A stretch of DNA of 64,000 bases from Nocardia ignorata NBRC 108230 (GCF_001612905.1 NZ_BDBI01000002.1:558001-622000), one strand, 5' to 3'; shown: positions 12,149 to 20,903, numbered from the stretch's first letter. Notes: generated by a model not told the origin, from the sequence alone. Numbers and translations are program-made.

Positions 12149-13235
12149 CTGCACTGTCCTGCCCTGCCGTCCGATCGGTGCGCGCCCGATACGGCGCGAT
12201 CACCTCTTGCCCGTACCCATTCTCGGACGCTTCCTCCCTCCGCCGACGACGTTCCGGCAGGCGGATATTGACGCGCTTGAGCCACCGATCGGTGCCGTCG
12301 TAGCGGGCGCGGAACGGCACCCGGCCGTGCACGGCCACATCGTTGTCGACGAGCAGGAGCTCGCCGGGGGCCAGTGCCGGAGCGTGACAGACGCGCGCGA
12401 GTTCGGCGGTGAGCCGGGCGTAGGCGGCGCGGAACGCCGGGTCCGCGTCGTCGAGCGGGGTATAGGCGGGGTCGTATCTAATTGTTTCGCAACCGTTTTC
12501 GTCCACCCAGACGGTAGGCAGCGGTGGCGCGAACGATCCGAAGTCGGTGCCGTAGGAGACATCGGGCAGGATCGGTACCGTCGGGGTGGCCAGGATGCGG
12601 CGGTCCTCGTCGCCGAGTTCGACCTCGCGGATCGAGGACACGGTGGTAGCCACGCGATCCGGATTGCGCACGCACGCCAGCATCAGCAGATTGGCGCGTT
12701 CGGCGTGGAAGGCGTCCTCGGAGTGCGGGCTCAGCAGCGTCGCGCTGCTGGCACCGGACTGTTCGTGTTCGTGTCCGGCGGCGGGCACGATGTTGTTGAC
12801 CAGCCGTCCGTTCTGCTGACCGAGCCAGCCGAACAGCTCACCCGCGCACCGCGCGAGCAGCAGCAGGACGATGTCGAGTTCCAGCGAACCGAGGTGGGTC
12901 GAATCGCCCGCCGAGACGGCCGCGCGCTGCCAATCCGCAGGCGTCGGACCGAATTCGGCGTCGCTCACGCGCAGTCCCCGCACCACGGTCGCGCCCGCCG
13001 CGGTGGCGGGTGGGCGGACGGCGTGTCGCACGGATGCCGGGAGTTCGCCGGCGCGCCGATCGATCTCGGCCAGCAGGGCGGGATCGTGCAGGGTCTCGGT
13101 ATGCGGTAGGTCACTCAGTTGATGTCGGATCTCGGCGGCGAGGCGGCGAACGGCCTGGGCGGCGTCCGGCTCGAACTCGCGGTACTCGATGTCGTGCAGG
13201 TGAATCGTTTTACGTTCGGAGAGAACGCTTTTCAC
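12120..13235 (-). CDS. Fe(II)/2-oxoglutarate oxygenase, clavaminate synthase/VioC-AsnO type
   Basis: A 371-residue TauD-superfamily oxygenase. The facial triad is readable as H171 and E173 (PHSEDAFH) with distal H303 (AVHGRVPF); the 2-oxoglutarate arginine is in DRWLKR (R317 or R321). GASSATLLSPHSEDAFH resembles the VioC/AsnO group, which beta-hydroxylates free amino acids such as Arg or Asn. About 45 charged residues trail the core. It is the first gene of the minus-strand run, directly behind an iron-box promoter. The substrate is unknown; a free amino acid or the pathway product is likely. Confidence 0.82.
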   Translation of the reverse strand: MKSVLSERKTIHLHDIEYREFEPDAAQAVRRLAAEIRHQLSDLPHTETLHDPALLAEIDRRAGELPASVRHAVRPPATAAGATVVRGLRVSDAEFGPTPADWQRAAVSAGDSTHLGSLELDIVLLLLARCAGELFGWLGQQNGRLVNNIVPAAGHEHEQSGASSATLLSPHSEDAFHAERANLLMLACVRNPDRVATTVSSIREVELGDEDRRILATPTVPILPDVSYGTDFGSFAPPLPTVWVDENGCETIRYDPAYTPLDDADPAFRAAYARLTAELARVCHAPALAPGELLLVDNDVAVHGRVPFRARYDGTDRWLKRVNIRLPERRRRREEASENGYGQEVIAPYRARTDRTAGQDSADERGSVEQP

Positions 13236-13289
13236 CGGCCTTCCCTTCTTCGCATCGGTCGAACGCGGGTGGTGGAGACTCGATGAGCG

Positions 13290-13318
13290 AAGGTAATGCC
13301 TGGCAATGGATTAGGCAA
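13290..13318 (-). promoter_or_regulatory. Promoter of the minus-strand biosynthetic run
   Basis: On the minus strand TTGCCT (plus 13313-13318) and TACCTT (plus 13290-13295) are separated by 17 bases, a plausible -35/-10 pair. The -35 lies inside the iron box at 13311-13329, so a bound repressor would block polymerase. Confidence 0.5.
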
Positions 13319-13329
13319 GACTTACCTAA
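13311..13329. promoter_or_regulatory. IdeR/DtxR iron box 1
   Basis: TTAGGCAAGACTTACCTAA is a 19-bp palindrome (9-1-9, 8 of 9 pairs) that closely fits the IdeR/DmdR/DtxR consensus TTAGGTTAGGCTAACCTAA. It sits 76 bases before the oxygenase gene and overlaps its likely -35. Confidence 0.8.
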
Positions 13330-13466
13330 CATGCTCTCATGGCAAATAGCTTATGGGTATGACGCCGATTTCTACCCGAAGTCGCTGGCAGTCGCCGAAT
13401 CGGGGGCCGTGGGCGGCGTGGCGGAACGGTCTCGGTCGAAAGGAAGGCCACCACCGGGCCACTGTT

Positions 13467-13485
13467 TTAGGCTAGCCTCGCCTAG
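13467..13485. promoter_or_regulatory. IdeR/DtxR iron box 2
   Basis: TTAGGCTAGCCTCGCCTAG matches the iron-box consensus at 14 of 19 positions and pairs 7 of 9 across its centre. It ends 52 bases before the binding-protein gene. -10-like TAGGCT and TAGTTT hexamers overlap it, as expected for an iron-repressed promoter of the ABC importer. Confidence 0.7.
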
Positions 13486-13537
13486 TTTGCGGCGCCCGGT
13501 GAAGGGGTTCGGCGCCCGCCGCTCGAGGAGGAACACC

Positions 13538-15046
13538 ATGGGTTTCACACGCAGGCAGTTGCTGCAATCCGGCATCGGTCTCACCGCTGTGCTGCTGGCC
13601 GCCGCGTGCACCAGCGGCGAGGAGTCGAACGGAACCGTCGAGCCGGGCGGCACGCTGCGCGTCGGCGCGCTCGGCACCGCCGCGCGTAGTGAACGCGATC
13701 CGCACGCCAATCTCAGCAACGAGAGCGACTTCCTGATCGCCTCGCTCGTCTACGACGCGCTGACCGTCCCCGGCGACGACCCGAATGTCGTGCCGCGCCT
13801 GGCCTCGCGATGGGAGGCCGACGCCGAGAACCGCCGCTGGACCTTCACCATCGCCGAGGGCTCCAAGTTCCACAACGGCGCGCCGGTCACCGCCGAGGAC
13901 GTGGTGTGGTCGATGCGGCGGCTGCGGTCGGTGGGCGGGGCGTCGAAGATGCCGGTCGCCGAGAACGACATCGTCGCCGACGGCCCGAACCGCGTGGTGT
14001 TCACCGTGCCCGCACCCAATACCCAACTGCCGCTGCTGCTTCGGCTGATGACCTTCACCGTCCCGCAGGGCACCACCGACTTCACCGCCGCCGTCGGCTC
14101 CGGTCCGTTCCGGCTCGAGTCCTACCAGAACGGCAACGCCCGCCTGGTGCGCAACGAGAACTGGCACGGCACCCCGCCGTCGCTGGACGCCATCGAGGTG
14201 ACCATGTTCGACAGCGTCACCGCGCTCGGCAACGCGGTGCTCGGCGGACAGATCGACCTGGCCTCCAATGTGGGCGCCATCGCGGGCCGCACCGCCGCCG
14301 GTCGCGGCGACCTGCAGGTGATCCGCCGCCCGGACGACACCATGCTCGGTGTCGCGATGCGCGCCGCCGACGGGCCGTTCGCCGACGCGCGGGTGCGCAC
14401 CGCGTTGCGGCTGGGCGTGGACCGGGAGGCGCTGGTCAACCAGGTGCACTCCGGGTTCGGCACGGTCGCCGCCGATGTGCTCGGTACCGCCGACCCGCTC
14501 TACGACACCTCGCTGCGCCGCGGTCGCGATATCGAGCGAGCGAAAGCCCTGCTGCGCGAGGCGAATTTCGATACCGGACGCAGCTACCCGTTCGTCACCA
14601 AGGCCGAGGTGCCCGGTGAGGTCGAGTCGGCGAAGGTGATCGCCACCCAGCTCGCCGAGATCGGTGTCCGCCTCGACGTGCAGACGGTGGAGTCGGCCGC
14701 GTTCTACGACCAGACCTGGTTGAACGCCCCGCTCTACACCGTGTCCTGGGGCACCAACGATTCGGTGCTTTTCCTGGCCGACAAGCTGATGACCTCCGGC
14801 TCCAACCGCAACGAAACCGCTTTCCGCGACCCGGAATTCGATGCCGCCAACGCCAAGGCGCTCGCCGCGACGGGCGATGAATACGGCCGTGCGGTGCGTG
14901 AGTTGCAGCGCATCCAGTTCGAGCGCGGTGGCTACCTGGTGTGGGGCATGGCCGACGGTGTCGACATCGCCGCCGCGTCCGTGCGCGGGCTGCCGACTCT
15001 CGGCGGTTTCGCCCGCGTCCAGCTGGAACGTGCCTGGCTGGCGTGA
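13538..15046 (+). CDS. ABC solute-binding lipoprotein, peptide/nickel family (SBP_bac_5)
   Basis: A 502-residue DppA/NikA/OppA-type binding protein. The N-terminus has twin arginines (RRQLLQ, 5-9) and a lipobox ending at C24 (LLAAAC), so it is probably Tat-exported and lipid-anchored. The family block FTIAEGSKFHNGAPVTAEDVVW is intact. ATG 13538 follows a GAGGAGG site; the frame is open far upstream but that part runs through the promoter region. It opens the importer operon behind an iron box, which suggests a metal chelate or metallophore as ligand, though peptide or nickel is possible. Confidence 0.9.
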   Translation: MGFTRRQLLQSGIGLTAVLLAAACTSGEESNGTVEPGGTLRVGALGTAARSERDPHANLSNESDFLIASLVYDALTVPGDDPNVVPRLASRWEADAENRRWTFTIAEGSKFHNGAPVTAEDVVWSMRRLRSVGGASKMPVAENDIVADGPNRVVFTVPAPNTQLPLLLRLMTFTVPQGTTDFTAAVGSGPFRLESYQNGNARLVRNENWHGTPPSLDAIEVTMFDSVTALGNAVLGGQIDLASNVGAIAGRTAAGRGDLQVIRRPDDTMLGVAMRAADGPFADARVRTALRLGVDREALVNQVHSGFGTVAADVLGTADPLYDTSLRRGRDIERAKALLREANFDTGRSYPFVTKAEVPGEVESAKVIATQLAEIGVRLDVQTVESAAFYDQTWLNAPLYTVSWGTNDSVLFLADKLMTSGSNRNETAFRDPEFDAANAKALAATGDEYGRAVRELQRIQFERGGYLVWGMADGVDIAAASVRGLPTLGGFARVQLERAWLA

Positions 15047-15981
15047 GTGCCGTGAGAGCGTTCGCCCTGCCCGCCCTGCGCCGGGTCGTGCTGCTGGTGA
15101 CCCTGCTGGCCATCGTGTTCGTCGCGGTGGACCTGCTGCCCGGCAGCGCGGCCCGCTCGGTGCTGGGCAGGGAGGCCGGTGCGGCCGAGCTCGCCGCCAA
15201 GGAGCACGAGCTCGGCCTGGATCGCGCCCTGCCGGTGCAGTTCTGGCACTGGATCACCGGGGTGCTGACCGGTGATTTCGGCCGGACCGCACGCGGCAAC
15301 TCGATCGGTGACATGCTCGCCGACAAGTTCCCGCAGACGCTGCTGCTCGGCGGGATCGCCCTGCTGCTCACGGTGGTGTGCTCGCTCGCCCTCGGCTGCT
15401 GGTGGGCGATGCGGCCCAAGGCTTTCGGCTCGCGAATCCTGCAGCCGACCACCACCATCGCCGTCGCCGTCCCCGAATTCGTCTGTGGCACCCTGCTGAT
15501 CCTGGTGTTCTCTCTGGCCACCGGCTGGTTGCCCGCCGTGACGATCACCGACCGCTCCGGATTCCCGGCAGGCCCCGAGATGCTCGTGCTTCCGGTGCTC
15601 GCGCTCGCGATTCCCCAGATCGGCTGGAACACGCGAGTGGTGCGGTCGGCGCTCCTCGACGTCGCCGCGGCACCGCATGTGGAAAGTGCTGTCCTGGACG
15701 GTCTTCCGCGCCACACCATCCTGCTCCGGCACATGCTCCCCTTCGCCGCCCCCACGATCGTCGCCGGGTACGCGACCTCCGTCGGCATGCTCTTCGGCGG
15801 CGCCCTGGTCGTCGAAACCCTCTTCAACTACCCCGGCGTCGGCGCCGTCCTCGCGGGCTCGGTGGCCGACCGCGACACCGCGACCGTCGCCGCCGTGGTC
15901 GCCCTCACTGCCATCGTCATCATGGTCCTCCTCGCGTGCGCCGACTTCGTCCGCACCTGGTCCACCCGGGGCGCCCGATGA
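15043..15981 (+). CDS. ABC permease, DppB/NikB type
   Basis: A 312-residue inner-membrane permease starting at GTG 15043, overlapping the binding-protein stop. It has about six membrane segments and the BPD_transp_1 EAA-like region VESAVLDGLPRHTILLRHM before the last helices. The N-terminal RRVVLLVTLLAIVFVAVDLLPGSAA is typical of DppB. It should pair with the permease half of the next gene. A strong hairpin follows at 15993. Confidence 0.88.
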   Translation: MSAVRAFALPALRRVVLLVTLLAIVFVAVDLLPGSAARSVLGREAGAAELAAKEHELGLDRALPVQFWHWITGVLTGDFGRTARGNSIGDMLADKFPQTLLLGGIALLLTVVCSLALGCWWAMRPKAFGSRILQPTTTIAVAVPEFVCGTLLILVFSLATGWLPAVTITDRSGFPAGPEMLVLPVLALAIPQIGWNTRVVRSALLDVAAAPHVESAVLDGLPRHTILLRHMLPFAAPTIVAGYATSVGMLFGGALVVETLFNYPGVGAVLAGSVADRDTATVAAVVALTAIVIMVLLACADFVRTWSTRGAR

Positions 15982-15992
15982 CCGGCGCTCGA

Positions 15993-16053
15993 GATCACCA
16001 CGCGCTGGTGGCGGGAGCTACTCGGCCGATGCTGCCACCAGAGCGTGGTGATC
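15993..16053. repeat. Large intra-operon inverted repeat
   Basis: Two 20-base arms (15993-16012 and 16034-16053) are complementary at 19 positions around a 21-base loop. They lie in the 211-base gap between the two permease genes. A 71-codon frame with overlaps at both ends (ATGA at 15978, TGATG at 16191) spans the gap but resembles nothing I know. The hairpin could be an attenuator, an RNA processing site or a remnant of a small mobile repeat. Confidence 0.6.
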
Positions 16054-16192
16054 AAATGTCCAAGTCTTGTGGGGGTGAGGTGCACAGGACGGGCGGGTCG
16101 AGGAAGACGAGTGTGATCGGTGTGGACCGGTGGATTCCGAGGAGAGCCCGGCGTGAGGGCTGGGGCTTCGGGGAATCCGTGGAGGTGGCGTG

Positions 16193-18925
16193 ATGGGTGC
16201 GGAAAGGTGGGGGCTCGGCCGGAGCGCTTCGCGCACGGCGGGGCGTTTCGGGGGAGTTGTGCGTTCGTGGCGGTGGGGTGCGGGTTTCGGGGTGGGGCTG
16301 GTGGTGTTGTGTGCGCTGGTCGGCCCGTTGTTCGCGCCGCATGGGGCCGAAGACGCGGTGGGGATTCCGTTCGCGGAGCCGGGTGGAGGCGCGGTGCTCG
16401 GTACGGATCGGCTCGGGCGTGATGTGTTCAGTCACCTGCTGACCGGTGGGACGCAGCTGCTCGTGGTCTCGGCGGTGATCGCGGTGGCGGTGACCGTGTT
16501 GTCGGCGGTGCTCGGGGCGGTCGCCGCGGTGCGGCCGCGTGCGGGTTCGGTGATCGAACTCGCGGGTGACCTCGTCATTCTCCTGCCCGCCGTGCTCGGC
16601 ATCCTGCTCGTGCTCACCGCCTGGCCGCAGGGTGGGGTAGCGGCGTTGATCGTGGTGTCGCTGGTGTTCGGTGTGCCGTACTGCGCACGGATCTTCGCCG
16701 CCTCGGCCGCGAGCATCGCCGCCACCGGCTATGTCGAAGCAGCCGTCGCCAGCGGAGAATCACTGCCCTACTTGGTGTTCCGTGAGATCCTGCCCAACCT
16801 CCGCTCGGTCTTCACCACCCAGCTCGGCCTGCGTTTCGTCGTGGCGATCTACCTGGTCAGTACCGTCTCATTCCTCGGTGTGCCCGCGCTCGGGGCCGAC
16901 AACTGGGCGATCATGGTCCGCGACAACGCCTCCGGCATCCTCCTCAACCCCTGGGCGGTGCTGGCCCCCAGCGCCGCCATCGCGATCGTCGCCGTTGGCG
17001 TGAACCTGGTGGTTACCGCCGGGTCCGCGCGTGATGGTGCCCGACGCCGACGGGCTGGAGCCACTGACTACGTCCCCGATCGAGGTGCGATGGTCGGCGC
17101 GGGCAGCCGCGGTGACGTGCGGCTTTCCGGTTTCGGCGGGCAGCGCGATCACGCGGGCAACCCCGCTGGGATGCCAGATGAGACAGCATCGCCCACTGAC
17201 GTAGAGCAGGCGGTGATGGACGGACTCGTGTCCAGCGGGCGGCGGAATGGACACCTTGCGGCGGTCGACGCCGGGGATGCGGCGGTGGTGGATGGGCTGA
17301 CGGTGGTGAGCGCTGCGGGGGCGGTGTTGTTGGCGCCGTTGTCCTTCCGGCTGAAGGCGGGATCCGTGACGGCGCTGACCGGTGCGTCCGGGGCGGGCAA
17401 GTCGACGGCGATGCGGGCGCTGCTGGGGCACGTGCCCGCCGGGATGCGGTGTGCGGGCACGGTTCTGGTGGCCGGACACGACGTCTTCGGGCTCGATCCC
17501 CGTGCGCTGCGGACTTTCCGGCGCGAGCGAATCGCCTACGTCGGCCAGGATCCCGGGTCCGAGCTGAACCCCCTCCTGCGCGTTAGTGCGCTCCTCGCCG
17601 AAGCCGCACCCACCAGTTCCGAGGCCGGACGACAAGCGATGCTCGATCGCGTCGGGCTTGACGAGACGTTCCTGCGGCGCCGCGTCGGTCGCCTGTCCGG
17701 TGGCCAGCAACGCCGGGTGGCACTGGCCCGCGCCCTCCTCCGCCGTCCGATCGTCCTCGTCCTCGACGAACCCCTCGCCGGTCTGCACGGCGCCTTGCGC
17801 ACCGAAATAGCGCGGCTCATAGCCGATCTCGCCGTCACCGACGCCACCGCCGTCCTGCTATCCGGCCACGACACCACCACCGTCCATGCCATCGCCGACA
17901 CGGTGATCGAAGTCCATCCACCCAGCGCCGTACCGCGATCCCGCCGGGTGGGCTCGGCGCCGATCGGGCACGATGAGAAGGCAACGCCGTACAGCCGCCC
18001 ACGAGGTGACGCGTCGACGGGTGACGGCGCCACGGTTGCAGCTGTTCAGCGCACAGCCGGTCGCCGCACCGCTGAGCCCGAGGACGACCGGGCCGCTGGG
18101 TCGGCTGACCAGGCGCCGCGCGGCGAGATCCCGGTTGCCGAGGGTTTCGCCGGACCTGCGAGTCCCGCGACCGACGGCCGGGAATCGCCGGGAATCGCGC
18201 TGTCCGCCAAGGGGATCACCGCCGCCGCCGACAACCACCGGATTCTCGGTGAGATCGATCTGGAAGTGCGCGAGGGGGCGGCATTGGCGGTGGTCGGGCC
18301 TTCGGGGGCAGGCAAGACCACGTTGGCGCGGGTGATCGCCGGCTTGCAGATCGGGGTCGCGGGCGTTGTCGAAGCAGGCGCGGTGCGGGCGCCGGTCGGG
18401 AAACGGCGTCGGATCAAGCCGGGGGCCAAGGGTATTCAGCTGGTCACGCAGAATCCGTTGGCAGCGTTGAATCCTCGCCGAACCGTCGAACAGACCCTGG
18501 CCCGGCCACTGCGGCGGATCGCACGCGTGCCGAAACCGGATGTGCGCAAGCGGGTCGACGCCCTGCTCGCCGATGTGGATCTGCCTGCCGACCTCGCGAG
18601 CAGGCGACCACACGAACTGTCGGGCGGACAACGTCAGCGCGTCGCCCTGGCGCGAGCCCTCGCCGCCGATCCGGCCGTCCTGATCTGCGACGAGATCACC
18701 ACCGCCCTCGACCAGCACACGGCCGCGGGCGTCATGACCCTGCTCGACCGCCTGCGCACCGAGCACGGTACCGCCATCCTGCTCATCAGCCACGACATGG
18801 CTCTGGTTGCCAGGCACTGCACCGACCTGCTGGTCCTCGACCACGGCGAGGTCGTCGAAAGAGGTGATCCCGCAATCGTTCTCGCCGCTCCGGCGCACCG
18901 CGCCACCGCGGAGCTGCTGGTGTAA
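16193..18925 (+). CDS. ABC transporter fusion: DppC-type permease plus two ATPase domains
   Basis: One continuous 910-residue frame. Residues 1 to about 285 are a DppC-type permease (EAA-like loop with GYVEAAVASGESLPYLVFRE). After a linker, ATPase 1 has Walker A GASGAGKST (397), signature LSGGQQRR (501) and Walker B LVLDEP (DE 525-526). A disordered, charged linker (about 580-660) leads to ATPase 2 with GPSGAGKTT (702), LSGGQRQR (809) and ICDEITT (DE 833-834). Dual-ATPase fusions are known (YejF, mycobacterial OppD); having the permease in the same chain is unusual. GTG 16190 is an alternative start. Confidence 0.9.
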   Translation: MGAERWGLGRSASRTAGRFGGVVRSWRWGAGFGVGLVVLCALVGPLFAPHGAEDAVGIPFAEPGGGAVLGTDRLGRDVFSHLLTGGTQLLVVSAVIAVAVTVLSAVLGAVAAVRPRAGSVIELAGDLVILLPAVLGILLVLTAWPQGGVAALIVVSLVFGVPYCARIFAASAASIAATGYVEAAVASGESLPYLVFREILPNLRSVFTTQLGLRFVVAIYLVSTVSFLGVPALGADNWAIMVRDNASGILLNPWAVLAPSAAIAIVAVGVNLVVTAGSARDGARRRRAGATDYVPDRGAMVGAGSRGDVRLSGFGGQRDHAGNPAGMPDETASPTDVEQAVMDGLVSSGRRNGHLAAVDAGDAAVVDGLTVVSAAGAVLLAPLSFRLKAGSVTALTGASGAGKSTAMRALLGHVPAGMRCAGTVLVAGHDVFGLDPRALRTFRRERIAYVGQDPGSELNPLLRVSALLAEAAPTSSEAGRQAMLDRVGLDETFLRRRVGRLSGGQQRRVALARALLRRPIVLVLDEPLAGLHGALRTEIARLIADLAVTDATAVLLSGHDTTTVHAIADTVIEVHPPSAVPRSRRVGSAPIGHDEKATPYSRPRGDASTGDGATVAAVQRTAGRRTAEPEDDRAAGSADQAPRGEIPVAEGFAGPASPATDGRESPGIALSAKGITAAADNHRILGEIDLEVREGAALAVVGPSGAGKTTLARVIAGLQIGVAGVVEAGAVRAPVGKRRRIKPGAKGIQLVTQNPLAALNPRRTVEQTLARPLRRIARVPKPDVRKRVDALLADVDLPADLASRRPHELSGGQRQRVALARALAADPAVLICDEITTALDQHTAAGVMTLLDRLRTEHGTAILLISHDMALVARHCTDLLVLDHGEVVERGDPAIVLAAPAHRATAELLV

Positions 18926-18991
18926 CGGCGCGGCGGCAGGAGTCGATCTCATCGGGTTGTCCCCCAAGCGTTTTCAAGGAGACGAACCCCG

Positions 18992-20125
18992 ATGATCCAC
19001 CCTGCCCCTCCGCATGAGGGCGCTGTGCCGCCGAGCCTGCCACCGTCGACCGACATTCCGGTGGTGCGGGCGTGGGGCGAATCGTCTCCGAACCCCGGGC
19101 CGGAACCCACCCCATCGCGTCGTAGATCCCCGGTGATGCTCGCGATCGTCGCCATCGTCGTATTGCTCACCGCCGCCGGAGCGGTCACGGGCTACCTCCT
19201 CACCAGGCCCGGGGAACCACGTATGGCCGTCGGCGATTGCGTGAGCCGAAACGAACTGCCCGTCGAATACGCCTGCGCCGACGACCTCGCCGTATACCGG
19301 GTGCACGCCAGGGAACCGATGCAGCACCCGTTCGCCCTGTCCTGCATGAAATTCGAGAAGGCGACCCGCGCGGTAGCGGACCCGAGCCCCACCGACGGCG
19401 AAACCGTGCTGTGCCTCGAACCGACCGAGAAGAACGCGACCGACGCGGGCGGTCTTCGCCCCGGCGACTGCATCGATGTGCGCAAGTCCGGCGGCGAAAT
19501 CGAACGCAGTACATGCGGATTCACCGGCGGACCGCACGTTGTGATCGCCACCGAGCTGCACGTCAAGGTCCCGGTCACCGATCGGGCCTGCGAATCCCAC
19601 CCGGAAACCCGCGAAGCCTACGCCCAATCGTCCCTGGGTGGCCGTGCCGTGGTGATCTGCACGAAACCCGCCGAGGACTCCGACTCGATGGCGGGAGCCT
19701 TTGTGGGCGAATGCGCTTCGAATGTGTCGATGAAAACGATCGCGTGCGCGCACCGCTCCGCCACGCACCGGGTGCTCTCGGTGCGCACCCAGTACACCGA
19801 ACCGGCCGACCCGAAATGCGAGGAGGTCACCAACGCCAACGCGGCATCGGTCTCGCTCAACGACAACACCGACCTGCGCGTCGTCGTCTGCCTGGGGCCG
19901 ATCGACCAGAACCACCTCGGTTACGCCCGGCCCGGCGACTGCGTCACCGGTTACGCGGGCACCGCCGGCCTGCCGAGGCTGGTGAGCTGTGACGACAGCA
20001 GTGCCGACGGTCGCGTCACGTCCGTGTACGACGAAGCGAACATCGGATGTTCGGCCGGCGAGGCGCGAATGTCACGCGAGACGGGCGTGTCCCACGGCTC
20101 GACCATCTGCCTCGTCGCGACCTGA
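18992..20125 (+). CDS. Single-pass membrane protein with four Cys-rich repeats (LppU/SCO3897-like)
   Basis: A 377-residue protein: a proline-rich cytoplasmic start, one membrane segment (about 48-70), then an extracytoplasmic part made of four repeats of about 75 residues. Each opens with G-D/E-C and holds four cysteines: 83/95/118/141, 160/175/200/223, 241/252/276/300, 317/333/353/373. Two disulfides per repeat are likely. It resembles actinobacterial LppU-type proteins of unknown role. AAGGAG lies before ATG 18992. It follows the importer by 66 bases but need not share its function. Confidence 0.75.
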   Translation: MIHPAPPHEGAVPPSLPPSTDIPVVRAWGESSPNPGPEPTPSRRRSPVMLAIVAIVVLLTAAGAVTGYLLTRPGEPRMAVGDCVSRNELPVEYACADDLAVYRVHAREPMQHPFALSCMKFEKATRAVADPSPTDGETVLCLEPTEKNATDAGGLRPGDCIDVRKSGGEIERSTCGFTGGPHVVIATELHVKVPVTDRACESHPETREAYAQSSLGGRAVVICTKPAEDSDSMAGAFVGECASNVSMKTIACAHRSATHRVLSVRTQYTEPADPKCEEVTNANAASVSLNDNTDLRVVVCLGPIDQNHLGYARPGDCVTGYAGTAGLPRLVSCDDSSADGRVTSVYDEANIGCSAGEARMSRETGVSHGSTICLVAT

Positions 20126-20186
20126 GAACTCTGAGAAGTCACTGTGAGATGTGCATGGCGGCGCGCTGATCTGGATGATTGGTTGA

Positions 20187-20903
20187 GTGTCTGTGCAGAA
20201 AGCCGGCGTCATCGTCGCCGTGGCGGTGGCCGCGTTGCTCACGGGGTGCAGTTCGCTCGCGTCGATTCCCGGTGACATGCCACCGGGCCCCGGCGTGGCC
20301 TTACCCGTCATCGATATCGACGCACCGGGTCGCGCTGCCACGCAATTGCGCGGCTGGGCCGACGAGCAGTCCGACGCGCTCGGTATCGCACCGGTTGCCC
20401 TCGAGGCCTACGGCTACGCCGCCGCCGTGCTCGCCAGGTCGGCGCCCGAGTGCGGCATCGCGTGGACGACCATCGCGGGCATCGCCAGCGTGGAGAGCGG
20501 GCACGGCACCCACCGCGGCGCCGACGTGGACGCCGACGGAACCGTTCGCCCGCCGATCATCGGTGTCGCCCTCGACGGGACCAAGGGCAATGCCGTCATC
20601 CGCGACACCGACGGCGGCCGCCTCGACGGCGACACCACCTACGACCGGGCGGTCGGCCCGCTGCAGTTCATCCCCGAGACCTGGCAGCGCTGGGCCGTCG
20701 ACGCCAACGGCGACGGCGTCCTCGATCCCCAGAACATCGACGACGCCGCCCTCACCGCCGCCCGCTACCTCTGCACCCGCGGCGGCAACCTGACCTCGGC
20801 CGACGGCTGGCAGCGTGCCCTGTTCGCCTACAACCAGTCGAACAAGTACATGCTGGTCGTGCGGGATCGGGCCGCCGCCTACAGCATCGGGCGCCGCGCC
20901 TAG
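20187..20903 (+). CDS. lpqU: Lytic murein transglycosylase lipoprotein LpqU
   Basis: A 238-residue lipoprotein with lipobox LLTGC (C21). The lysozyme-like core has catalytic E103 in IASVESGHG and GPLQFIPETWQRW; DANGDGVLD (172-180) looks like an EF-hand calcium loop. It should cleave peptidoglycan glycan strands outside the membrane. The position before eno matches Rv1022 in M. tuberculosis. GTG 20187 or 20193 are both possible starts. Confidence 0.9.
   Translation: MSVQKAGVIVAVAVAALLTGCSSLASIPGDMPPGPGVALPVIDIDAPGRAATQLRGWADEQSDALGIAPVALEAYGYAAAVLARSAPECGIAWTTIAGIASVESGHGTHRGADVDADGTVRPPIIGVALDGTKGNAVIRDTDGGRLDGDTTYDRAVGPLQFIPETWQRWAVDANGDGVLDPQNIDDAALTAARYLCTRGGNLTSADGWQRALFAYNQSNKYMLVVRDRAAAYSIGRRA

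Noticed and set aside
13010..13537. In-frame upstream extension of the binding protein
   Set aside because: It would cross the divergent promoter and both iron boxes, and the signal peptide begins at 13538 after a good ribosome site.
15978..16193. 71-codon frame between the two permease genes
   Set aside because: The overlaps at both ends are suggestive, but the sequence is unlike any known protein and contains a large hairpin; not called as a gene.
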